A stretch of DNA of 64,000 bases from CAZUMW01 sp964621615 (GTDB lineage: Bacteria > Desulfobacterota > WTBG01 > CAIYCZ01 > CAIRTM01): assembly GCA_964621615.1 (NCBI GenBank), contig CAZUMW010000016.1:1-64000 (forward strand). Direction: 5' to 3'. Position 1 is the stretch's first letter; each line of letters starts with the position of its first letter. The notes under the pieces were generated by a model. It made no database searches. It worked only from the letters and a program-made list of their open reading frames with translations, and was not told the DNA's origin. This document shows, piece after piece, positions 33,954-42,979 of the stretch. Position numbers and translations under genes: made by a program.

Positions 33954-36293
33954 TTATAGCGGCCTGCGGACGGGCTCTCCCTGCCGCAGCCGTATTTCCT
34001 CATCTTTGTGCCACATGGTCAGGCCCTCCCCCTCTTTCAGAGCATACTCGGCCCCGCTGTGGGTCAGATCGACCGAGAGCAGCATCCCCCGTATCGTGAG
34101 ATTGAAGTGAATGCGGTCGGTGAGCTGATGGAGGCGCGGGCGAAATGAAATGACGCCGTCGTGATCCCGCATCCCGGCATAGCCGTATACCAGCGTCATC
34201 CAGGTGCCCCCCATGCAGGCGATATGAGCGCCGTCCTTGACGTTTCCGCCGGCGTCTGACAGATCCATAAGCAGTGCATAGCGGGAATACCTGATCGCCT
34301 TGTCGGTGTAGCCGATTTCATTTGCCAGTATCGACTGAATGCATGCCGACAGCGATGAGTCGCCGGTGGTGAGCGGGTCGTAATAATCAAAGTTCGCCCG
34401 CTTCTGCTCCTGTGAAAACTCCTTTCCGAACAGAAACATGGCAAGGACAATGTCTGCCTGCTTGATAACCTGATAGCGGTAAATCACCAGCGGGTGGTAG
34501 TGAAGCAGAAGGGGAAACTTTTGAGGCGGGGTGCTTTCCAGGTCCCATTTCTCTTTTTCAAGGAACGTGTCATCCTGCGGGTGAATGCCCAGGTCGCTGT
34601 TGTAGGGTATGTACATGTGCCTGGCGGCCCGCTTCCAGCCGTCGACCTCATCCAGGTCGAGTTTCGTGTTGTGCACCAGCGCGGCAAACTGCTGCGCGCA
34701 GTGCTCGCACATGTATTCAACCGTTTGTGCCGCGTAGGTAAGATTGAAGCAGGCCATCATGTTGGTGTAGGTGTTGTTGTTGACGATGGCATTGTACTCA
34801 TCGGGCCCGGTAACCCCGAGTATCTGAAAGCCGCCGCCGTTTCCCTCTGAAAAAAAGCCAAGGTCGTACCACAGGCGGGCCGTTTCAACCAGCATCTCGG
34901 CGCCAACGTCATACAGAAACGCATAGTCGCCGGTCACATCAACGTATTTTTTCAGCGCATACATAATGTCGGCGTTAATGTGATACTGAGCGGTGCTGGC
35001 GGCAAAATACGCTGATGCCTCCTCGCCGTTTATGGTCCTCCAGGGGAACAGGGCGCCTTTCTGGTTTACCTCCCGCGCGCGGCGGCGGGCTTTGTCCAGC
35101 ATGCTGTAGCGGAACGTGAGGAGGTTTTTTGCGATGCGCGGCTCGTTGTAGATAAGAAACGGCAGCAGATATATTTCGGTGTCCCAGAAATAGTGCCCCT
35201 CGTATGCGTCGCCGGTCAGCCCCTTGGCGCCTACGCCCGTGCCTTCGGCACGCCCGGCAGCCTGCAGTATCGTAAAAATATTGTAGCGCACGCATTGGGT
35301 TACCCGCGGATCGTTTGCGGCCACCTCCACCCCGGTTCGCTCCCAGAATTTGTCCATATATGCCTTCTGGCCGGAAAGCAGCCGCTCAAACCCCGTGCCC
35401 CCGGCACGGTCAAGGGTCCGCTCTGCGCGCCCGCAGAGCTCGGCGGGCGGCGCGCTCCGCGAGCTGTGATAGGTAATATATTTTATAATTTTTATGGGCT
35501 GCCCCTTTTTGCCGTATGCCGTAAAAACGCATTTTCCTCCCTGGTCCGTCAGTAGGCACTCATGCGAGCAGGGGTTTTGCGTCTCAACAAGGTGGTCGGC
35601 GCCCACGGCGAGCGTCATGCCGCTGTTCTTTGTGGTGTAGCCCAGCACTAACCGGCGGTCATCCGCCGCTGTTTCCCTGCAGACCAGAACCTTGTCGCTG
35701 AACCTGCGGACCATGCGCGGATCGCCCTCATATGCCCGCTCGTTCACCGGCTCAAGAATTTTTGAAGAGATAACAACCGGGGCCTCGGCATTGGTAATGG
35801 TCACCTCATAGCAGACAGCCGCCAGGTGGCGGTGCTCAAAGGACACCATGCGGCGCGAGGTGATGCGCACCTGCTTGCCGGATGCGGTTTCCCAGAGGAT
35901 GCGCCGGTCCAGCGTGCCCCGGCGCATATCAAGCACCCGCTCGTATTGCGGCATTGTGGCGGTCGGGATATAAAACGGCTCGTCATCGACATACAGGTTT
36001 ATGATCTTCGCATCAGGCACGTTCAGCATGGTCTGTCCGGTCTTGGCAAAGCCGAATGCCTCCTCCCCGTACTGTATGGGCCAGGATTCATGAAAGCCGT
36101 TTATAAACGTGCCGTTTTGAAAAGCGGGCCTGCCCTCATCAAAATTGCCGCGCATGCCAAGATAGCCGTTTGCAACGGTAAACATGGTTTCATTCTGCGC
36201 GAGAAAGTCGGCGTGATATGATTTCTCGATGAGCTTCCAGCCGTCTGTGGGATAGATGTGCTCCGGCGGCAGTGAAACTTTTCTCTTTAACAT
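33954..36293 (-). CDS. Glycoside hydrolase family 65 disaccharide phosphorylase
   Basis: The 779-residue protein has the GH65 layout: N-terminal beta-sandwich (about 1-300), helical linker, (alpha/alpha)6 barrel and short C-terminal sheet. The general acid sits in LGVTGPDEYNAIV at about Glu499. Other family blocks are YEGHYFWDTEIYLLPFL and KQADIVLAMFLF, the latter near the phosphate site. These enzymes split maltose, trehalose, kojibiose or nigerose with phosphate to glucose and beta-glucose-1-phosphate. Which disaccharide is used cannot be read directly. The neighbour pgmB, which takes beta-glucose-1-phosphate, supports phosphorolysis over hydrolysis. AAAGGA precedes the start. Confidence 0.95.
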   Translation of the reverse strand: MLKRKVSLPPEHIYPTDGWKLIEKSYHADFLAQNETMFTVANGYLGMRGNFDEGRPAFQNGTFINGFHESWPIQYGEEAFGFAKTGQTMLNVPDAKIINLYVDDEPFYIPTATMPQYERVLDMRRGTLDRRILWETASGKQVRITSRRMVSFEHRHLAAVCYEVTITNAEAPVVISSKILEPVNERAYEGDPRMVRRFSDKVLVCRETAADDRRLVLGYTTKNSGMTLAVGADHLVETQNPCSHECLLTDQGGKCVFTAYGKKGQPIKIIKYITYHSSRSAPPAELCGRAERTLDRAGGTGFERLLSGQKAYMDKFWERTGVEVAANDPRVTQCVRYNIFTILQAAGRAEGTGVGAKGLTGDAYEGHYFWDTEIYLLPFLIYNEPRIAKNLLTFRYSMLDKARRRAREVNQKGALFPWRTINGEEASAYFAASTAQYHINADIMYALKKYVDVTGDYAFLYDVGAEMLVETARLWYDLGFFSEGNGGGFQILGVTGPDEYNAIVNNNTYTNMMACFNLTYAAQTVEYMCEHCAQQFAALVHNTKLDLDEVDGWKRAARHMYIPYNSDLGIHPQDDTFLEKEKWDLESTPPQKFPLLLHYHPLVIYRYQVIKQADIVLAMFLFGKEFSQEQKRANFDYYDPLTTGDSSLSACIQSILANEIGYTDKAIRYSRYALLMDLSDAGGNVKDGAHIACMGGTWMTLVYGYAGMRDHDGVISFRPRLHQLTDRIHFNLTIRGMLLSVDLTHSGAEYALKEGEGLTMWHKDEEIRLRQGEPVRRPL

Positions 36294-36325
36294 GCAGAAA
36301 GTCCTTTCAGCGGATGATTAACGGA

Positions 36326-37093
36326 TCAATGCTGCGGTATAAGCTGCGCCAGATCGCTTACGACAACGTCTGCGCCGCTTTGCAAAAGCGGGGCGCTGTC
36401 CCCGGCACGGCACACGCCGACAACAAGTCCGAAGCCGCCGCTTCTGCCGGCCCGGACCCCTGAAATCGCATCCTCGATAACAGCCGCCCGGGAGGGCGGC
36501 TCGCCAAGCATTTCAGCAGCTTTTACAAAGGTGTCCGGGGCCGGCTTTCCGGGCAGCTGAAGGCGCTGGGCGGTAGTGCCGTCAATTATCGTTTCAAACA
36601 GATCCGTAATCTGTGCCGCCTCGAGCACGGTCCGGCAGCTTTTGCTTGATGAAACAACCGCCAGGGGTATGCCGCCCTCTTGCAGCCGCCGGATAAGCAG
36701 CAGTGCGTCGGGATACACATCGACGCCGCTGCGGCGGATCATTGTTTCCACCAGCTCATTTTTGTGATTCCCCAGGCCGCACACCGTTTCCCAGTCAGGC
36801 GGCCCCTCTGGAGATCCCTCGGAAAGCCGAATGCCGCGCGATGCCAGGAAGCTTCTCACGCCGTCATAGCGGGGCTTGCCGTCAACGTATTGTTTGTAGT
36901 CGTGCACGATATCAAATGCGGTAAAACGCTGCCCGGTTTCCTGTGCGCGGACCCGCAGATACGCATCAAACATCTCTTTCCAGCATGAGGCATGTATTTT
37001 TGCCGTTGAGGTAAGAACGCCGTCAAGATCAAACAATACGGCGCCGTATTGGAGCAGGTTCGGCGGAGGCTGTGCTGACTCGGAAGCGGACAC
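36326..37093 (-). CDS. pgmB: Beta-phosphoglucomutase (HAD family)
   Basis: The 255-residue protein opens with AVLFDLDGVLTSTAKIHASC, which holds the nucleophile Asp22 and acid/base Asp24 and a cap-domain segment typical of beta-PGM. Motif II is AVVSSSKSCRTVL and the later acidic motif is AAVIEDAISGVRAG. It should turn beta-glucose-1-phosphate into glucose-6-phosphate. The start codon is GTG at 37093 with AAGGA upstream. It is the first gene of the run pgmB - GH65 - pfkA, 32 bp before the phosphorylase. Confidence 0.94.
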   Translation of the reverse strand: MSASESAQPPPNLLQYGAVLFDLDGVLTSTAKIHASCWKEMFDAYLRVRAQETGQRFTAFDIVHDYKQYVDGKPRYDGVRSFLASRGIRLSEGSPEGPPDWETVCGLGNHKNELVETMIRRSGVDVYPDALLLIRRLQEGGIPLAVVSSSKSCRTVLEAAQITDLFETIIDGTTAQRLQLPGKPAPDTFVKAAEMLGEPPSRAAVIEDAISGVRAGRSGGFGLVVGVCRAGDSAPLLQSGADVVVSDLAQLIPQH

Positions 37094-37328
37094 GGGTTTA
37101 TCCTTTTTGTCCTGCAGTTTATGCGGAATGCTTATTGTATCGCCTGTTTTGTGATAAAAATGAATGATTTTTCGCGGAAGCGGGAGCAGATAGGGAAATT
37201 CGGCATATATGTTTATTATTAGCGTATGCGAACAATATGCGCCGCATGGCGCTGTCTGATCTTTTTATGTCCGCGCGGGGGCGCACCTCAGTCACTCATG
37301 AATCTCACACGGCACACAGTATTGCTGC

Positions 37329-37351
37329 AAAAAAGAGGCGCGACCCCTTTT
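37329..37351 (-). terminator. Rho-independent terminator after the DUF6125-like gene
   Basis: Read leftward, AAAAGGGG pairs with CCTCTTTT (one G-T wobble) across a 5-base loop and the T-run extends to 37329. It lies about 30 bp after the stop of the gene that ends at 37380. Confidence 0.5.
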
Positions 37352-37379
37352 CAGGGCAGAGGTTCAGGGAAGGTATGGC

Positions 37380-38114
37380 TCAGGAGCCGATAGAAAATCT
37401 CCAGGCGCAGCACCACTCATCAGGGTGTGGATCAGGCGGGCATCCGATGCACTCGGTTTTAATCCGGGGGTCGATCGCCTCGGCAAAGGTGCTGTATTCG
37501 ACAAGCCCCCCGGACTTGCAGGGATAGTCATCCAGGCCTTTGCGCTTCCGCGCGCGCTGAACCCGGCACTCGTTCATCCTGAAGATAAAGCTGTCCGGTG
37601 TGTCGTCTTCAGTGCTCTGCGTGTTAACCGCGGCATAGAGCCTGAAGTTCAGAGCGCGCTTGAGCCCCTCAAGGCCGGTTGCCTCCGGCAGCCCGAGAAA
37701 CCGCTTTATGGACCATGCCTCAAACGGTGAAAACTGCGCCCAGGTGCTGTCATTACAGCGCTTGGCATCGTTCATGCCGCGGGAAAACTCAAGGGCCTGA
37801 AACCACACGCCGTCATTTGCAAGCCAGTTAACAGCAACGGCATTTTTCAGATCCTCAAGCCTGTCATCCGGCAGCGCGGCCAACGGCCCGGGAATCCCCT
37901 CATCCATGTCAAAGTCAAGCACCCCGGCCAGTCGTTTCATCTGAACGCCGTAGCTTCTTTTCAGCGCTTCCTGCATTGTGCGTAATGCGGCATCCCGGCC
38001 GAACTGATGCTGCACTTCTGAAAACCACAGCGAGTAGTGCATTATCGTTCTGTGCCAGAAATCGATAATAAGCCGTGCGGTGTCCTTTTTGTTCAAATCT
38101 TTTTGCGTTTTCAT
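37380..38114 (-). CDS. DUF6125-like cytosolic protein
   Basis: The start at ATG 38114 (MKTQKDLNKKD) gives 244 residues without signal or membrane segments. The sequence is rich in Trp and Cys, with a C-terminal cluster TECIGCPPDPHPDEWCCAWR and earlier MNECRVQRARKRKGLDDYPC. This resembles the DUF6125/L-2-amino-thiazoline-carboxylic-acid-hydrolase-like group of anaerobes, in which conserved cysteines may bind a metal. Function is not known. A terminator-like hairpin lies only 28 bp upstream of the start and a MITE-like element just beyond it, so its promoter may have been altered by that insertion. Confidence 0.65.
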   Translation of the reverse strand: MKTQKDLNKKDTARLIIDFWHRTIMHYSLWFSEVQHQFGRDAALRTMQEALKRSYGVQMKRLAGVLDFDMDEGIPGPLAALPDDRLEDLKNAVAVNWLANDGVWFQALEFSRGMNDAKRCNDSTWAQFSPFEAWSIKRFLGLPEATGLEGLKRALNFRLYAAVNTQSTEDDTPDSFIFRMNECRVQRARKRKGLDDYPCKSGGLVEYSTFAEAIDPRIKTECIGCPPDPHPDEWCCAWRFSIGS

Positions 38115-38141
38115 ATGATTGGTAGTACAACTGTCCGGTAT

Positions 38142-38163
38142 AAAAAAACCCGATATGATCGGG
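38142..38163 (-). terminator. Rho-independent terminator hairpin in the leader of the DUF6125-like gene
   Basis: On the minus strand CCCGAT-CAT-ATCGGG forms a perfect 6 bp stem, followed directly by seven T residues (38148-38142). It ends 28 bp before the downstream start codon, so it would either attenuate that gene or be the old terminator of a gene lost upstream. Confidence 0.7.
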
Positions 38164-38167
38164 AAAC

Positions 38168-38469
38168 ATATAGTATCAGTAGTGTCCAAAATAATATACG
38201 AAGCCGGTTCGGGCGGGGCTCTGCAAAGCCCCCGCAACGAGTTCAAAAGGTTATGCAGCGGCATGTGCCGTTATATTTCAGTACACACACGGCCCGGCGG
38301 ACGGTGCTGCCCGGGACAACCCCTGCACAATGCCTGCTGCGTAGTAACACGCGGCAGCATCGGGCCGGCCATGAAGTAAGGCTTTATCTGGCGGCGGCTG
38401 CGCAGAGACCTGCCCGAACCGGCTTTTGCTCAATGCTTTCATTTATTTTGGACACGCTTGATATAGTAT
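38168..38469. mobile_element. 284 bp MITE-like element (38177-38460) with 9 bp target duplication
   Basis: ATATAGTAT occurs at 38168-38176 and 38461-38469 and directly flanks the element. The ends are inverted: left CAGTAGTGTCCAAAATAA, right (other strand) CAAGCGTGTCCAAAATAA. The similarity continues inward to AAGCCGGTTCGGGC on the left and the same word on the right (complement of GCCCGAACCGGCTT at 38413-38426), with a small length difference. The interior has no transposase. Ends beginning CA with duplications of 9-11 bp recall some IS4-family groups; that assignment is tentative. Confidence 0.75.
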
Positions 38470-38520
38470 AGAAAAACTGCACATGCAGGTCAAATAATTA
38501 ATGAGAGGAGAAGCGACCTG

Positions 38521-39525
38521 ATGAAAAAACCTTTGACATTCCTTTTTATCCTCATTGTGTGCCCGGCCGCTGCATTCGGCATCAGCGAGGCTGATTTCCA
38601 GCAGGAATACCACGCCCTTGTGGAACCCTTTTTTGACACCTTTAAGGAGGGGTCTTTTTCAGGCGCCGGCGGCATCCGCATCAGCTATGCAGCCCGGGTG
38701 CTCGACAACGAAACCGGGGCGCTGGTTATTCTGCACGGAAAGTCGGAATCATATATCAAGTACGCCGAGCTTGCCTACGACCTTCGCAAGCTTGGGCTTT
38801 CCCTCTATCTGATGGATCACCGGGGCATGGGCTTTTCAGAGCGGATCGTGAGCGATGACCCGCAGCGGGTGCATGTGGACCGGTTCGGCGATTATGTAGC
38901 AGATGTGAAGCAGTTTGTCGACTCTGTGGTCAACAGCGTGCCGCATCAGCGGGTGGCGCTGATTGCACACTCCCTGGGCGGAGCGGTTGCCGCCCGCTAT
39001 CTTGAGCGGTACCCGGATGACTTTGACGCGGCGGTTCTGAGCTCGCCGATGCTGCAGATAAACACGGACCCGTTTCCGGAAGCGGCAGCGCTTTTCATTG
39101 CCTCACTTGCTGTTGCCGCCGGGAGCGGAAAGGAGTATGCCATCGGGCAGGGCCCCCGCCCGGAGCCGTGCTTTGATAACAACACGGTTACCCACAGCAG
39201 GCCCCGCTGGTCTGTGTGGGAGGAATCGCTTCTCCCCGCCTATCCGGAAATCGCCTGCGGCGGGGCATCGTACCGCTGGGTGCAGGCAAGCCTGTGTGCT
39301 TCCCGCGCGGCCCGGCTGCAGGCTTATGCGGTTCGGATACCGGTTCTTCTTTTTCAGGCCGGGGAGGACGTGATTGTAAAGCCGGAGGGACAGGATCTGT
39401 TCTGTGCGGCGGCACAGGACTGCACGGCTGTGTATTTTGACGGGGCACGGCACGAAATTCTTATGGAAAAAGACAGCATCCGGGACAGGGCGCTGGCTGA
39501 AATCATGGCTTTTCTTGCAGAGTAA
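38521..39525 (+). CDS. Secreted alpha/beta hydrolase (lysophospholipase/monoacylglycerol lipase type)
   Basis: The 334-residue protein has a signal peptide (LTFLFILIVCPAAAFG). The fold is alpha/beta hydrolase: oxyanion region VILHGKSESYIKY, MDHRGMGFSE, and the nucleophile elbow AHSLGGAVAARYL with Ser151. Late LLFQAGEDVIVKPEG and GARHEILME supply the candidate Asp and His. The pattern is closest to PldB/monoglyceride lipase types, so lipid or ester substrates in the periplasm are likely. Strong GAGGAG lies before the ATG. Confidence 0.9.
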   Translation: MKKPLTFLFILIVCPAAAFGISEADFQQEYHALVEPFFDTFKEGSFSGAGGIRISYAARVLDNETGALVILHGKSESYIKYAELAYDLRKLGLSLYLMDHRGMGFSERIVSDDPQRVHVDRFGDYVADVKQFVDSVVNSVPHQRVALIAHSLGGAVAARYLERYPDDFDAAVLSSPMLQINTDPFPEAAALFIASLAVAAGSGKEYAIGQGPRPEPCFDNNTVTHSRPRWSVWEESLLPAYPEIACGGASYRWVQASLCASRAARLQAYAVRIPVLLFQAGEDVIVKPEGQDLFCAAAQDCTAVYFDGARHEILMEKDSIRDRALAEIMAFLAE

Positions 39526-39616
39526 CGGTGCTCGCGAAGGCAATGAGGCGGCGATCCCGGCCCTCCGCCATCCGGCTGCTGCAGGAGCTGCCGGTGCAAA
39601 AAAAAGAGCCGGTATC

Positions 39617-40846
39617 TTATTCATAGCGCAGCGCATCGATCGGGTTGAGCAGCGATGCCTTGTAGGCGGGGTAAAAGCCGAAAAACACCCCTACGCCGGC
39701 GGAAAACCCGAACGCAACCACAATTGCAAGCGGGGAGACGATCACCGGCAGGCCGGCAAAGCGGGCGACCATCACCGAGCCTGCCTGCCCGAGCACGATC
39801 CCCGCGCAGCCGCCGATCAGCGACAGGGTAACCGCTTCGATTATAAACTGCATGCGGATGTCCCACGTCCTGGCGCCGACCGCGATCCGGATGCCGATCT
39901 CACGGGTGCGCTCGGTAACCGAAACCAGCATTATGTTCATAATGCCGATTCCGCCCACAAGCAGGGATATGGACGCTATGGCGCCCAGCAGAATAGTCAT
40001 GATATTTGTCAGGGTGATGGCGATCTGCATCATTTGTGTGAGATTTTTTACCGTGAAGTCGTCTTCCTGTGAGGGGCCGATGTGATGGCGCTGGCGAAGC
40101 AGATCGGCGATCTGGCGCTGGGCCGGCTCCAGGTGGTCGACGCTTCTGGCCTTGACCATCATAAACCGGATCATGCCCGGTATGGCGGTGCCGAAGAGCT
40201 TTTTCTGCGCGGTGGTGATCGGGACATAGACAACGTCATCCTGGTCCTGACCGGTTATGGTCTGCCCCTTTTTGCCCAGCACGCCCGCTACCCGGAAGGG
40301 CACTTTTTTGATGCGAACGATCTTTCCAACGGGGTCCATCGCCCCGAACAGATTGTCGGCGACCGTGCGCCCGAGCAGGCAGACCTTGCTTGCGTAGGTA
40401 ACATTCTGCGGGGTAAAGGGGCGTCCCTGCACAACATCCCAGGCGTTGATGTAGAGAATGCTCGGCGTGGTGCCCATGATAACGGTTGACCAGTTCTGGT
40501 TGCCGTAGATGATCTGGGCGGTTCCGCTGTGAATGGGCGCTGCGTCCTCGACGGCCGTGCACTCCTGTCTGATTGCCTCCAGATCTCCCAGCGTCAGCGT
40601 CGGATCGGTGCCCGACCCCATGCGGGCGCCGCCCGATGACGTCGATCCGGAAAACACGATAATCAGGTTGCTGCCCATGGATGAGATTTCATTGGCCACC
40701 CGCTGCCGCGCCCCCGATCCGATAGCGAGCATGGCAATGACCGCAGCGACCCCGATTACAATGCCGAGCATGGTCAGCGCAGAGCGGAGCTTGTTCGCCC
40801 TGAGCGCGCGCAGGGAAATTTTGACGGTAATCGGGACGTCAATCAC
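39617..40846 (-). CDS. MacB-type ABC transporter permease
   Basis: The 409-residue protein has one N-terminal membrane helix (LTMLGIVIGVAAVIAMLAIG), a periplasmic MacB core domain of about 220 residues and three C-terminal helices (LLGAIASISLLVGGIGIMNI is the first). The block VTERTREIGIRIAVGART between helices 2 and 3 is diagnostic of MacB/FtsX permeases. It should power export or envelope stress tasks by mechanotransmission with the adaptor two genes upstream. It overlaps the ATPase gene by 4 bp. Confidence 0.95.
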   Translation of the reverse strand: MIDVPITVKISLRALRANKLRSALTMLGIVIGVAAVIAMLAIGSGARQRVANEISSMGSNLIIVFSGSTSSGGARMGSGTDPTLTLGDLEAIRQECTAVEDAAPIHSGTAQIIYGNQNWSTVIMGTTPSILYINAWDVVQGRPFTPQNVTYASKVCLLGRTVADNLFGAMDPVGKIVRIKKVPFRVAGVLGKKGQTITGQDQDDVVYVPITTAQKKLFGTAIPGMIRFMMVKARSVDHLEPAQRQIADLLRQRHHIGPSQEDDFTVKNLTQMMQIAITLTNIMTILLGAIASISLLVGGIGIMNIMLVSVTERTREIGIRIAVGARTWDIRMQFIIEAVTLSLIGGCAGIVLGQAGSVMVARFAGLPVIVSPLAIVVAFGFSAGVGVFFGFYPAYKASLLNPIDALRYE

Positions 40847-41571
40847 GGCTTTGCCTCCCCGGACGGCTGATCGCTCACAACCATTCCGTCGAGAAACCGG
40901 ATAATGCGCCGGGCATGCGAGGCGATATCCGGCTCGTGCGTGACCAGTATAACGGTAATGCCCGATTCGTTATTCAGCCGAACGAACAGGTCCATGATCT
41001 CGGCGCTGGTTTTTGTGTCCAGATTGCCGGTCGGCTCGTCAGCCATCAGTATCGGCGGATTGTTGACGATTGCCCGGGCGATTGCCAGCCGCTGCTGCTG
41101 GCCGCCGGAAAGCTGATTTGGATGGTGGTCCATCCGGTCGGCAAGGCCGACAACGCTCAGCGCCTCCGCGGCCTTTTTGTATCGCTGCTGCGCAGAGGTC
41201 CCGTTGTAGAGCAGCGGGAGCTCCACATTCTCAAGCGCGGGAGTGCGCGCCAGCAGGTTAAAGCCCTGGAAAACAAAGCCGATTTTTTTGTTTCGGATAG
41301 AGGCCAGCTCGTCCCTGCTCAGCCGGCCCACATCGCTGCCGTCAAGGAAGTAGGCTCCGCTGCTTGGCGTGTCAAGGCATCCGATAACGTTCATGAATGT
41401 TGATTTGCCCGACCCTGAGGGCCCCATAATCGAGACGAACTCGCCCCTGCCGATAACAAGCGAGATTGCGTCAAGAGCGCGGATGCTGTTATCGCCCAGG
41501 CGGTAAATGCGAGATACCTCCCTGACGTCGATAAGCGCGCCGGGGCGGCCCGAGGGGGGTGACGTTTTCAT
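40843..41571 (-). CDS. MacB/LolD-type ABC transporter ATPase
   Basis: The 242-residue ATPase has Walker A GPSGSGKSTFMN, Q-loop FVFQGFNLL, signature LSGGQQQRLAIARAI, Walker B ILMADEPTGNLD and switch His in VTHEPD. These match the LolD/MacB subfamily. It sits between the permease and adaptor genes, sharing a 4 bp overlap with the first and a 1 bp overlap with the second, so the three make one export complex. The substrate could be a peptide, macrolide, siderophore or lipid. Confidence 0.96.
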   Translation of the reverse strand: MKTSPPSGRPGALIDVREVSRIYRLGDNSIRALDAISLVIGRGEFVSIMGPSGSGKSTFMNVIGCLDTPSSGAYFLDGSDVGRLSRDELASIRNKKIGFVFQGFNLLARTPALENVELPLLYNGTSAQQRYKKAAEALSVVGLADRMDHHPNQLSGGQQQRLAIARAIVNNPPILMADEPTGNLDTKTSAEIMDLFVRLNNESGITVILVTHEPDIASHARRIIRFLDGMVVSDQPSGEAKP

Positions 41572-42692
41572 CAGGATTTCTTTTTGCCGTAGCCGGTGAT
41601 TACGTGCTGCCCCTGTGTGAGATCGTTTCCGCGCACCTCGGTAACGCTGAAATCATCGATGCCGGTATCGATGTCAACGCGGTGCGGCTCATTGCTTTTC
41701 AGGATCCAGACGCTCGGCCCGGCGCCGCTTTCCTTCCGCGGCACCCCGTCTGGCCAGAAGCGCAGCGCTGCGTTGGGGACGCGCAGAACGTCGCGTCGGG
41801 TGTCGACGATGATCGTTACGTTGGCGGTCATGCCGGGCTTGAGCTTCAGGTGGCTGTTGTCAACCGCAATCACCACATCGTAGGTGACCACGTTCTGAAC
41901 GGTTTTGGGTGCGTTGCGGACCTGCTTCACCGTGCCCTCAAACACGGTTTCCGGATAGGCGTCCACGATAAACTCGGCAACCTGCCCGACAGCTATTTTC
42001 CCGATATCGGCCTCGTCGACGTTGGCGTTTATCTGCATTTTCTTCAGGTCGCGCGCAATGGTAAACAGGGTGGGAGTCTGAAAGGTCGCGGCCACGGTCT
42101 GCCCGACGTCAACTTCCCGTGAAATCACCACGCCGTCCACAGGAGAATAGATTTTGGTGTAGCGCACGTTGGTTTCGGCATAGTCAAATGATGCTTTTGC
42201 CTGAACGACCTGTGCCCGGGCGACGCCGACGCTGCTTTCGGCAACAGCGCAGGCGGTTTCGGCTGCATCGAGCTCGCTGCGGCCGATAACCTTGTTTTTG
42301 AACAGGTTGCGGCTGCGCTTAAGGGTGCGCTGCGCATCGCGAAGCTTTGCTTTGGCCTGCTCGAGATTCGCCCGCGCAGACAGAAGGTTCGCGCGCGCCT
42401 GCTCGAGCTGGGCGATAAAGGTGGCGGGATCGATTTCGGCGATGAGCTGGCCCTCGGTAACCGGTGAGTTGAAATCCGCATACAGCGCTTTGATTCTGCC
42501 CGAAACCTGCGTGCCGACCAGCACGGTCGTCAGGGGGTTAACGGTGCCGGTTGCCGTGCAGAACGCCCGTATATCCCCCCGGGTGACCTGCGCCGTTTCA
42601 TACGCCGCGTCCGGGCCGCCGGCAAAAAACCAGCCCAGCCCGGCAACGGAAAGCAGTACAATAATGAAAATGACAATCCATGTTCGCTTCAT
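41571..42692 (-). CDS. MacA-like periplasmic adaptor (membrane fusion protein)
   Basis: The 373-residue protein has an N-terminal membrane anchor (WIVIFIIVLLSVAGLGWFFA), barrel-sandwich halves (VSGRIKALYADFNSPVTEG and YSPVDGVVISREVDVGQTV) split by a long coiled-coil hairpin (about 105-165), then beta-barrel and membrane-proximal domains. It links the inner-membrane MacB parts to an outer-membrane channel. No TolC-like gene is in the window, so a channel encoded elsewhere is expected. It is the first gene of the operon. Confidence 0.95.
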   Translation of the reverse strand: MKRTWIVIFIIVLLSVAGLGWFFAGGPDAAYETAQVTRGDIRAFCTATGTVNPLTTVLVGTQVSGRIKALYADFNSPVTEGQLIAEIDPATFIAQLEQARANLLSARANLEQAKAKLRDAQRTLKRSRNLFKNKVIGRSELDAAETACAVAESSVGVARAQVVQAKASFDYAETNVRYTKIYSPVDGVVISREVDVGQTVAATFQTPTLFTIARDLKKMQINANVDEADIGKIAVGQVAEFIVDAYPETVFEGTVKQVRNAPKTVQNVVTYDVVIAVDNSHLKLKPGMTANVTIIVDTRRDVLRVPNAALRFWPDGVPRKESGAGPSVWILKSNEPHRVDIDTGIDDFSVTEVRGNDLTQGQHVITGYGKKKS

Positions 42693-42848
42693 ATAGCAGG
42701 CCGTCCCGACTGTTTTCCCCGCCGCTTCTCTGTGCCTGAGGAGCAGCGCTTTTTTGTATTCAGTGTAAAGGCAGGTAGTGACTGAAACAATTGTAAGCCC
42801 GCACGAACAGAGCTTTGATGTAGCTCCTTACATGCAGTTCCGGATAAC

Positions 42849-42877
42849 ACTATACAAAAAAAACACTTTTTACACAA
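42849..42877 (-). promoter_or_regulatory. Predicted promoter of the MacAB-type operon
   Basis: On the minus strand TTGTGT (42877-42872) and TATAGT (42854-42849) are 17 bases apart, leaving a leader of about 150 bases before the adaptor start at 42692. The spacer carries an eight-T tract. Confidence 0.4.
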
Positions 42878-42979
42878 AGTTTTTCATGTGCGGAAGCACC
42901 GAGCTGCGCGGATACCCAAAGGCGGGAACATAATTAATCAAAGGTGAAACGTGAATCTTCCGCGGCAGAGCATCTGTGT

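Larger units (their letters stand above)
38115..38520. other. Intergenic region holding a terminator and the MITE-like element
   Basis: Most of this 406 bp is explained by the leftward hairpin at 38142-38163 and the inserted element at 38177-38460. The right end of the element offers TTATTT (38443-38448) at 18 bases from TATAGA (38467-38472), which could form a hybrid promoter for the alpha/beta hydrolase gene. GAGGAG lies before the start at 38521. Confidence 0.5.

Noticed and set aside
38200..38420. Possible small gene inside the MITE-like element
   Set aside because: Only short frames without ribosome sites or domain patterns exist, so it is treated as non-coding.
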